Source: Patescibacteria group bacterium
GTDB taxonomy: Bacteria; Patescibacteriota; Minisyncoccia; Phycocordibacterales; PALSA-1337
DNA: 9,961 nucleotides
Direction of reading: 5' to 3'
Assembly (NCBI GenBank): GCA_023487965.1
Contig: JAMDBV010000016.1
Coordinates: 1-9,961, forward strand
This document shows positions 1 to 5,068 of the stretch, one piece after another (the stretch's first letter is position 1; each line of letters opens with the position of its first letter). Made by a program: the position numbers and the translations under genes. Under the pieces are notes generated by a model, which saw nothing but the letters and a program-made list of their open reading frames with translations, searched no databases and was not told the DNA's origin.

Positions 1-109
1 CCGAAATTGCTGTTAACAATGATTTCTGCCAAAACAGCTACCTCGGCTTCTACAACACATTTCTCCGAAATTGCTGTTAACAATGATTTCTGCCAAAACA
101 GCTACCTCG
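1..109. repeat. 45-bp direct repeat, two copies, 64-bp period
   Basis: Bases 1-45 recur without a mismatch at 65-109; a 19-bp unique stretch (46-64) separates the copies. The period of 64 is not a multiple of three, so the two copies cannot be read in one frame and this is not a protein repeat. The first copy begins at base 1 of the window, so more copies may lie to the left. I find no convincing gene in 1-117. It may be a genuine intergenic tandem repeat downstream of the 85-aa gene, or an assembly effect at the end of a contig. Confidence 0.9.
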
Positions 110-117
110 ACGAATAC

Positions 118-375
118 CTACTTGAGCAGATCGCGCAATTGATTTGCGGCATCCTGCGCATTCATGACATTACCAGAAGAAATACCTGTAAGCAATGATA
201 GGTATGGCTGAATCAAATAATACGCACCGAAGCTTAGCGCGATAATAACAACCCAATACCCTACTCTCATCGCGGTCGAGATACGATTGGACCTGCGAAT
301 GGCACGAAGGATCTCGTTATTCTCTGCGGCCAGGCTACAAGTCCTTTCTAGCAATGATCTTTCTTCTGGTGTCAT
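118..375 (-). CDS. Small single-pass membrane protein, 85 aa, unknown function
   Basis: Residues 1-37 are polar, charged and probably helical (Glu/Arg/Leu rich, with a basic RAIRRSNR stretch at 24-31). One strong transmembrane helix follows at about 38-57, then a short polar tail to a Leu-Leu-Lys end. The basic segment just before the helix suggests a cytoplasmic N-terminus by the positive-inside rule. Short proteins of this shape are common conserved hypotheticals in Patescibacteria (recalled, not searched). There is no Shine-Dalgarno; instead an extended -10 (TGG TAATAT, 382-390) ends 7 bases before the ATG, supporting this start and a leaderless message. It diverges from the tRNA-Arg gene. 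No function can be assigned. Confidence 0.75.
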   Translation of the reverse strand: MTPEERSLLERTCSLAAENNEILRAIRRSNRISTAMRVGYWVVIIALSFGAYYLIQPYLSLLTGISSGNVMNAQDAANQLRDLLK

Positions 376-381
376 GTGATA

Positions 382-410
382 ATATTACCAAGATTCTTAT
401 TTACTGGAAA
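382..410 (-). promoter_or_regulatory. Promoter of the 85-aa membrane protein (leaderless)
   Basis: Read on the minus strand: -35 TTTCCA (410-405), a 17-bp spacer, and an extended -10 TGG TAATAT (390-382). The -10 ends at 382, so the expected start of transcription, 7 bases on, is position 375, the A of the ATG. The -35 box overlaps that of the divergent tRNA-Arg promoter. Identified by eye from sigma-70 consensus. Confidence 0.45.
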
Positions 411-428
411 GTGATAAAGTGTTAACTT
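400..428 (+). promoter_or_regulatory. Promoter of tRNA-Arg(CCT)
   Basis: -35 TTTACT (400-405), a 17-bp spacer, and an extended -10 TGT TAACTT (420-428) predict a start near 435, two bases before the mature tRNA 5' end. The matches are moderate; the right spacing and the TGn element are the main support. Confidence 0.35.
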
Positions 429-436
429 ATTATTAC

Positions 437-508
437 GCCCCCGTAGTTCAACGGATAGAACAACTCCGTCCTAAGGAGTGGATGTGGGTTCAATTCCTGC
501 CGGGGGTA
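437..508 (+). tRNA. tRNA-Arg(CCT)
   Basis: A complete 72-nt cloverleaf. The 7-bp acceptor stem is GCCCCCG paired with CGGGGGT (first pair G-U), and the D stem is GTTC/GAAC. The anticodon stem ACTCC/GGAGT encloses loop GTCCTAA, giving anticodon CCT, which reads the arginine codon AGG. The T arm is GTGGG-TTCAATT-CCTGC and the discriminator base is A. The sequence closely follows the bacterial tRNA-Arg(CCT) pattern. CCA is not encoded, so a CCA-adding enzyme is needed. Confidence 0.95.
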
Positions 509-564
509 CAATTCTAGTTACAGGTAATCGGTTATAGAGATATTTGACTAAGTTCAGATACATA

Positions 565-595
565 TTGCACATAATAGATGGTTATGTGCTAGAAT
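565..595 (+). promoter_or_regulatory. Glutaredoxin promoter with embedded 8-bp inverted repeat (possible operator)
   Basis: An extended -10, TGC TAGAAT (587-595), predicts transcription from about 602 and a leader of about 30 nt. A weak -35 (TTGCAC, 565-570) lies 19 bp upstream. Between them sits a perfect 8-bp inverted repeat, GCACATAA (567-574) and TTATGTGC (582-589), with a 7-bp spacer. A related half-site, CACATAA, recurs at 625-631 just before the ATG. No T-run follows the repeat, so it does not look like a terminator. A dimeric regulator bound here would block the promoter; this is inference. Confidence 0.45.
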
Positions 596-632
596 ATAGA
601 TACGATTATTCGAACAATTAAAAACACATAAG

Positions 633-869
633 ATGCAAAAAACCGTCACAATTTATTCGACGCCTACCTGCGTATATTGCAATATGGCCAAAGAATTTTT
701 CAATAAGAACAAGATTTCGTACACGGACTACAATGTCGCAACCGATCTAGACAAACGCAAAGAGATGATCGACAAAACCGGCCAGATGGGCGTACCCGTC
801 ATGGAGCTCGGTGGAGAGGTGGTCGTCGGCTTCGACGAGAGCAAGATCAAGTCTCTGCTCAATCTGTAA
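633..869 (+). CDS. Glutaredoxin-like thiol-disulfide oxidoreductase, 78 aa
   Basis: A single thioredoxin-fold domain of the small glutaredoxin/NrdH/YruB type, acting in the cytoplasm in dithiol exchange, for example reducing ribonucleotide reductase or other protein disulfides. A beta strand (KTVTIYST, 3-10) leads into the CxxC active site C13-V-Y-C16. The conserved cis-proline loop is GVPV (53-56, Pro55), and the GFD motif (66-68) lies near the glutathione-contact region. The length is normal for the family. The CVYC centre and the lack of other domains do not tell a glutathione-dependent from a thioredoxin-reductase-dependent protein. There is no Shine-Dalgarno upstream. It stands alone between tRNA genes, with its own promoter and a terminator 24 bp after the stop. 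Confidence 0.92.
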   Translation: MQKTVTIYSTPTCVYCNMAKEFFNKNKISYTDYNVATDLDKRKEMIDKTGQMGVPVMELGGEVVVGFDESKIKSLLNL

Positions 870-892
870 AAAGATCACCGTATCCAGAATCT

Positions 893-921
893 GAAAACCG
901 CCGGCATTATCGGCGGTTTTC
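893..921. terminator. Bidirectional rho-independent terminator
   Basis: A perfect 11-bp stem (893-903 with 911-921) has a 7-base loop. Its six-pair GC core is flanked by four A-T pairs, so each strand ends the hairpin in TTTT (plus strand: GGTTTTCATTTTA, 915-927). It lies between converging units: glutaredoxin from the left, and tRNA-Gly with its upstream genes from the right, and suits both. Confidence 0.85.
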
Positions 922-945
922 ATTTTAATTGAAATATTCATTCTG

Positions 946-1016
946 TGCGGGTACGGAGAATCGAACTCCGATCTATTGCTTGGGAAGCAATCATTCTACC
1001 ACTAAACTATACCCGC
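946..1016 (-). tRNA. tRNA-Gly(CCC)
   Basis: A complete 71-nt cloverleaf on the minus strand. The acceptor is GCGGGTA/TACCCGC with discriminator A. The D arm is of the GTTTAGTGGTAGAAT type usual in tRNA-Gly. The anticodon stem ATTGC/GCAAT encloses loop TTCCCAA, giving anticodon CCC for codon GGG, and the T arm is CGGAG-TTCGATT-CTCCG. CCA is not encoded. It begins 32 bp after the FtsB/DivIC-like stop codon. I see no good promoter in between, so it is probably cotranscribed and cut out of that message, with the 893-921 hairpin as terminator. Confidence 0.95.
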
Positions 1017-1048
1017 ATTTTCATTCCGGTAACTACAGCCAAAACTTA

Positions 1049-1435
1049 TCAATAACCGCCAGTCACGAACCTCCATATTTTCGACCAGAATGATGCCGAC
1101 TCCGTCGAGCTCGCCGTGACATTATCATGCTTATTACCGTTGTCGTCAATAATCACTGCAACAGACTCACCTTCGGCCGCCGCGCGAAATTTGGAACGCA
1201 ATTCGCTTTCTATACCCTGATCAGTTGAAAGGTATGACACTCTCGCCTGTAATTCTTCGGCGTGCATTTTCAATTCATCGTATGACACTCTCGCCTCATC
1301 AAGTTTTTTTGCCGTTATCAACGCCTTTTGTCTGATACCGTATAGACCGCGCAACAGGATGACCAGGATAACGATAAGAACTATAAGCAATGGTGTCGAC
1401 GACCATACATTGCGCTTACGATTGCCATATTTCAT
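1049..1435 (-). CDS. FtsB/DivIC-like septum formation initiator, 128 aa
   Basis: It has the architecture of the FtsB/DivIC family of divisome proteins, bitopic membrane proteins that act at the division septum. A short basic cytoplasmic end (KYGNRKR) is followed by one transmembrane helix at about 14-31 and a coiled coil at about 34-70. The usual post-coil region, QGIESELRSKFRAAAEGESV (73-92), includes the Glu-rich element and the 'GE' preceding a hydrophobic strand. A polar tail of about 30 residues then ends in an aromatic cluster. An in-frame repeat ARVSY (48-52 and 64-68) lies in the coil. The -10 TATAAT (1447-1442) ends 7 bases before the ATG, which implies a leaderless message and supports this start. 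Family membership rests on layout rather than strong motifs. Confidence 0.8.
   Translation of the reverse strand: MKYGNRKRNVWSSTPLLIVLIVILVILLRGLYGIRQKALITAKKLDEARVSYDELKMHAEELQARVSYLSTDQGIESELRSKFRAAAEGESVAVIIDDNGNKHDNVTASSTESASFWSKIWRFVTGGY
1232..1296 (-). repeat. 17-bp in-frame direct repeat within the coiled coil
   Basis: The 17-mer at 1232-1248 recurs exactly at 1280-1296, a period of 48 bp or 16 codons. Both copies encode the end of an ARVSY block in the FtsB/DivIC-like coiled coil. Identity at the DNA level, including third codon positions, suggests a fairly recent duplication or gene conversion within the coil. Confidence 0.85.
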
Positions 1436-1449
1436 AAATTGATTATACT
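1422..1449 (+). promoter_or_regulatory. Promoter of the 36-aa membrane peptide (leaderless)
   Basis: -35 TTGCCA (1422-1427, five of six consensus bases), a 16-bp spacer, and -10 TATACT (1444-1449, five of six). The expected start, 7 bases after the -10, is 1456, the A of the ATG. This is the best full sigma-70-like promoter in the window. It lies partly inside the first codons of the divergent FtsB/DivIC-like gene. Confidence 0.65.
1442..1447 (-). promoter_or_regulatory. -10 element of the FtsB/DivIC-like gene (leaderless, divergent)
   Basis: A perfect TATAAT on the minus strand (1447-1442) overlaps the plus-strand -10 at 1444-1449 by four bases. Transcription is expected at 1435, the A of this gene's ATG. 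The -35 region (TTCGTG, 1470-1465) is poor. The two -10 boxes share one AT-rich patch, so both genes likely open from the same melted site. Confidence 0.6.
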
Positions 1450-1455
1450 ACAATC

Positions 1456-1566
1456 ATGTTATTCCACGAAAAAACACGAAAGACGATCAACGTCGGCTTT
1501 ATGATTGTGAGCATTCTCGTTATCATAAGCATGATATTGCTGTATTTCCCCGGCGCTTGGCGCTAA
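1456..1566 (+). CDS. 36-aa single-pass membrane peptide, unknown function
   Basis: The short frame begins MLFHEKTRKT, continues with a hydrophobic helix at about residues 12-31 and ends in FPGAWR before a TAA. The pattern of a basic, His/Glu/Lys-containing head, one hydrophobic helix and a Pro-containing end matches very small membrane peptides I recall from Parcubacteria. It has a strong own promoter with transcription predicted exactly at the ATG. The frame fills the whole space between the divergent FtsB/DivIC-like start (20 bp away) and the lepA stop, with which its stop codon overlaps. All this favours a real gene despite its length. It is antisense to any lepA read-through. Function unknown. 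Confidence 0.7.
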   Translation: MLFHEKTRKTINVGFMIVSILVIISMILLYFPGAWR

Positions 1567-3341
1567 TCACCACTGCGCATCATCTTGACGAATACATCCT
1601 GCGGTATGGTGACTTTGCCGTGTTCCTTGAGACGCTTTCTGCCTTCCTTCTGTTTCTCGCGCAATTTCATCTTGCGCGTAATATCGCCTCCTGACAGTGT
1701 TCCGGCGGCATCTTTCTTCATGCCGGAAAGTGTCCTCGAAGCCAATATGCGCCCATGCGCCTTGGCCTGAATTTTGAACGTGAACAATTCTCTCGGTAGC
1801 AGTTTGTAAAGGCGCAGAACGGCATCTTCGGCTTCCTCGGCTATACGCCTACGCGAAACGACCCGCGCAAACGCCGGCACCGCTTCATCAGCGACCAGAA
1901 TGTCCATACGCACGACATCCGCCTCCCTATTGCCGGTAATATCGTACGATATGGACGCGTAACCGGACGATACACTTTTGACCTCATCGAAGAAGTTACG
2001 CATCAATTCACGGAGTGGCATATGCAATGTCACAATCGTCCTTGTGTCGCCAAAATTATCCGTCGAGAGAACCTCGCCCTCGTGTTCATATATAGATTTC
2101 ATCAGTCCGCCTATATATTCCGGCGGCGTAATGATCTTCATGGTTACGATAGGCTCATTGACCACTTTTACATCGTGATCATCCGGAAAAAGCGCCGGTG
2201 AATATACGGTGGCCTTCTTGCCATCTTTCTTCTCCACAGAATATATTATAGTCGGCATCGTCACGACCAATTCGAGGTTGTATTCACGGCGCAAACGCTC
2301 AGTCACTATTTCGAGATGGAGCATACCGAGAAATCCGCAACGATAACCTTTGCCCAGCGTTCCTGACGCTTCTTCTTCAAAGGTAAATGCGGAGTCCGAC
2401 AGTTTGAGTCGGCCCAAAGCTTGTCGCAATAGCGGCAGATCGTCCTGGCTTTCCGGATATATCGAAGCCCATACAACCGGCTTCGGACTCTGATAACCGG
2501 GTAATGGTTCTTCGGTATCCTTGATCGATGAAACAGTATCTCCGACCGACGCTATTCCCGGTTCCTTTATGCCGGTAATAATATATCCGATCTCTCCTGA
2601 GGAAAGCGCCGGGGCCGGTGTTTCGGCGGGCGTAAATATGCCGACATCTATGGCTTCAAATATTTGGTCGGCAATTTTGAACTTGAGCTTGTCGTGTTTC
2701 TTGGCCTGACCGGACATGACGCGGACATATACGATAACGCCGACATGGTTGGAATATTGGAAATCAAATATAAGAGAGCGGAATTCCCTGTTTTGCTCGG
2801 TTTTGGGCGGAGTAATGCGTTTGATGATTTCGTCGAGAAGATATTCGACACCTTCACCGGTTTTTCCCGATACCCTGATAACTTCGTCTTCCGGACAATC
2901 GAGCAATTGACTGATTTCCTTGACTGTTTCTTCAACCATGGCAAGCGGAGAGTCGATCTTGCTAACAACCGGCACAATGACGAGGCCCGCATCACGAGCC
3001 ATGTTTAGTGTCGTAAGCGTTTGGGCCTGAACGCCTTGCGTAGAGTCGACGAGCAGTATCGAGCCCTCGACAGCGCGCAGGGCACGCGAAACCTCGTATG
3101 AAAAATCGATATGTCCTGGCGTATCGATAAGGTGCAACATATTGCCCTTCCAATTCATGCGTACGGGCTGAAGTTTGATCGTGATACCACGTTCACGCTC
3201 CAGTTCCATGGAATCAAGTACTTGATCCTGCATTTTGCGTTTCTCGATCGTACCCGTTATCTCCAACATACGGTCCGCCAAGGTTGATTTGCCGTGGTCG
3301 ATATGAGCTATGATCGAAAAGTTTCGGATATTTGTATTCAT
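1563..3341 (-). CDS. lepA: Elongation factor 4 (LepA), translational GTPase, 592 aa
   Basis: LepA/EF4 is a ribosome-associated GTPase related to EF-G, linked to back-translocation and 30S assembly. Full length, near the usual 600. The G domain shows G1 AHIDHGKST (12-20), G2 with RGITIK (51-56) and G3 DTPGH (73-77). G4 reads SKID (127-130) instead of the usual NKID, and G5 reads SGK (158-160) instead of SAK. EF-G-like domains follow (RCGFLGMLHLEIVTERL, 334-350), with the LepA-specific end GGDITRKMKLREKQKEGRKR (551-570) and the VTIPQDVF element (577-584). An extended -10 (TGC TAGAGT) lies just upstream of the ATG, so the message is leaderless or nearly so. It is 42 bp downstream of murJ, and its TAG interlocks with the TAA of the opposing 36-aa gene. 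Confidence 0.97.
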   Translation of the reverse strand: MNTNIRNFSIIAHIDHGKSTLADRMLEITGTIEKRKMQDQVLDSMELERERGITIKLQPVRMNWKGNMLHLIDTPGHIDFSYEVSRALRAVEGSILLVDSTQGVQAQTLTTLNMARDAGLVIVPVVSKIDSPLAMVEETVKEISQLLDCPEDEVIRVSGKTGEGVEYLLDEIIKRITPPKTEQNREFRSLIFDFQYSNHVGVIVYVRVMSGQAKKHDKLKFKIADQIFEAIDVGIFTPAETPAPALSSGEIGYIITGIKEPGIASVGDTVSSIKDTEEPLPGYQSPKPVVWASIYPESQDDLPLLRQALGRLKLSDSAFTFEEEASGTLGKGYRCGFLGMLHLEIVTERLRREYNLELVVTMPTIIYSVEKKDGKKATVYSPALFPDDHDVKVVNEPIVTMKIITPPEYIGGLMKSIYEHEGEVLSTDNFGDTRTIVTLHMPLRELMRNFFDEVKSVSSGYASISYDITGNREADVVRMDILVADEAVPAFARVVSRRRIAEEAEDAVLRLYKLLPRELFTFKIQAKAHGRILASRTLSGMKKDAAGTLSGGDITRKMKLREKQKEGRKRLKEHGKVTIPQDVFVKMMRSGD

Positions 3342-3349
3342 ATCGGTTA

Positions 3350-3378
3350 ACTCTAGCAGAGAGCGATTGCTGATTCAA
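3350..3378 (-). promoter_or_regulatory. lepA promoter
   Basis: On the minus strand: -35 TTGAAT (3378-3373), a 17-bp spacer, and an extended -10 TGC TAGAGT (3358-3350). Seven bases on is 3343, two bases before the ATG at 3341, so the leader is 0-2 nt. The box sits in the 42-bp gap after the murJ stop, giving lepA its own transcription as well as possible read-through. Confidence 0.6.
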
Positions 3379-3383
3379 ACCTA

Positions 3384-5063
3384 TTACATCCTTTCGACTT
3401 CCGCCGGCGGGATCGCCACCTTCCATATCTTATGATGAATCGTATTCCAGACCGCAGCCAATTCACGGTTACGAAGCAAATATAATATGAATATACCGAC
3501 GGCGATACCGAATATTCCGGCACATAATCCTTGCATGAAGACACCCCAAACTTTGCTGAGCGGAAAGATCTGGTCGAATATGCGCAGAGAGAGAAACGCC
3601 GAATAACCCATAATGATTGACGCCGAGAAACTATGGAACAAGGTCGAGAGAACCGGTCTCGTAAAACCTTTATACGTTTTTACGAAAGCATACCAATGCA
3701 GGAACAGATTGAGCGTAACGCCAAGCGAATACGCCAAACCAAGCATGAGCACGCTCGTTCCCGTCTGACCGCTGACCTTTAGCAAATCCTCGACAAAGTA
3801 TCTGAACACGTCCCAATGATAGAACAACTTCGTTAGAGCATAGCCCAGAATAACTATCGAGCCGGCGGAAATCAGATTGATAAACAGAGGTTTTGCAGTC
3901 TTACCTTCCGCATAAAACGCTCTTACAAACAGGATTATAAGGCTTTGAGCTATCGTCGAAATAACAAAGAGCGCCAGCATCGCCGCCGTAAGACGCGTAT
4001 CCGCCCAATCAAAAGCTCCCGCACCGAGAACCGTACGCACGATCTGCGCGCGCAAAACGATAAACAACACCATGATCGGCATCGACCAGAATATTATATG
4101 CTGCGCCGAAAGTATCATTTTATCCAAAAATTCCTTTTTATTGTTATCAAAATACAGCTTAGACAGCGTCGGAAATACCGCCGATGAATAACTAGCTCCG
4201 ATGATCGTAAGTGGCACACCCTGCAGATTGAAAGCGAAATTGAATATTGATATCGAACCCGGTACCATGAGCGAAGCGATTGCGATCAACACAAAAGATG
4301 CAACCTGATTGGCCGAGAGTGTAACCATTCGGGGTAATGAATTGAGGGCAATACCCCTGATTGGCGCCCAGTTGCGTATCATAGACAACTTCGGTACGAT
4401 GCTTTCGTGTTTTAGGAATGGTACCTGAATAGCCATATGCAAAAATGCGCCGATAGCTACGCCTACGGCGAGACCGGCTACGCCTATGAGCGGGTATATA
4501 AATACGACACCCATAATGATACCGAGGTTATACACCACAGGAGAAGCTCCGTATACCAGGAACCGATGCTTCATCTGTGTCAGACACGAAAAGAGATTCG
4601 ATAATCCAAGAAATATCGGTGAGAGCAACATGATCCTAACAGACAGGATAAGGTCGGGTAGGAACGGATCATGGGCAAAACCGGGTATTACATACGGCAC
4701 CAGATACGGCGCGATTGCAAATACGACGAGGCCGACGATAAGAATCAATGAAAAAAAGACCGTATATATATTGTCCGAGAATTCCCTGCCGGAGTCATCG
4801 CTCTTGGCAAATCTTTCTATGAAATACGGTAACAGTATCGAGGCAGACACCAATGAACCGATTGAGGCAAATATGATGTCCGGAATGCGGAACGCCGCAT
4901 AATAAATATCCAATGTGTGGCTGGCACCGAAATAATATGCCAGCAATTTGTCACGAACAAGCGCCAGGACCTGTGACAGGAGCGCAAATACAGCCAAGAG
5001 ATACGCGGCTTCGTGCAAGCCGCGTATCTCTCTACCGATAAATGAAAACCATTTTCTGACCAT
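3384..5063 (-). CDS. murJ: Lipid II flippase MurJ (MviN), 559 aa
   Basis: MurJ belongs to the MOP exporter superfamily and flips lipid II, the peptidoglycan precursor, across the inner membrane. The protein is hydrophobic almost throughout, consistent with about 14 helices. Family signatures are visible in order: RDKLLAYYFGAS...LDIYYAAFRIPD (37-62), GVPLTIIGASYSSAVFPTLS (282-301) and the RAFYAEGKT loop (381-389, compare RAFYAR in other bacteria). At 559 residues it is slightly longer than the usual ~510. It begins 5 bp after the stop of the Wzy-like/TPR gene with only a weak purine run upstream, so translational coupling is likely. The stop is followed by the lepA promoter. Confidence 0.95.
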   Translation of the reverse strand: MVRKWFSFIGREIRGLHEAAYLLAVFALLSQVLALVRDKLLAYYFGASHTLDIYYAAFRIPDIIFASIGSLVSASILLPYFIERFAKSDDSGREFSDNIYTVFFSLILIVGLVVFAIAPYLVPYVIPGFAHDPFLPDLILSVRIMLLSPIFLGLSNLFSCLTQMKHRFLVYGASPVVYNLGIIMGVVFIYPLIGVAGLAVGVAIGAFLHMAIQVPFLKHESIVPKLSMIRNWAPIRGIALNSLPRMVTLSANQVASFVLIAIASLMVPGSISIFNFAFNLQGVPLTIIGASYSSAVFPTLSKLYFDNNKKEFLDKMILSAQHIIFWSMPIMVLFIVLRAQIVRTVLGAGAFDWADTRLTAAMLALFVISTIAQSLIILFVRAFYAEGKTAKPLFINLISAGSIVILGYALTKLFYHWDVFRYFVEDLLKVSGQTGTSVLMLGLAYSLGVTLNLFLHWYAFVKTYKGFTRPVLSTLFHSFSASIIMGYSAFLSLRIFDQIFPLSKVWGVFMQGLCAGIFGIAVGIFILYLLRNRELAAVWNTIHHKIWKVAIPPAEVERM

Positions 5064-5068
5064 TAGGA

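Noticed and set aside
1..117. CRISPR array or a partial minus-strand gene at the left edge
   Set aside because: Only two copies are visible and the 19-bp gap is shorter than normal spacers. On the minus strand the repeat reads without early stops, but the 64-bp period shifts frame between copies and a TAA follows, with no start codon.
7..198. Plus-strand frame of 63 codons over the left repeat
   Set aside because: It reads the two repeat copies in different frames, overlaps the better supported 85-aa gene antisense, has no ribosome site or promoter, and its protein resembles nothing I know.
567..589. Glutaredoxin-promoter palindrome as a terminator for tRNA-Arg
   Set aside because: AT-rich stem with no T-run after it, and it lies directly against a good extended -10 box.
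1552..1562. GCGC-TTG-GCGC hairpin near the 36-aa and lepA stops as a terminator
   Set aside because: Only four pairs, within coding sequence, and no T-run on either strand.
2664..3008. Long plus-strand and alternative minus-strand frames inside lepA
   Set aside because: They are shadows of the conserved lepA reading frame; their translations lack family features.
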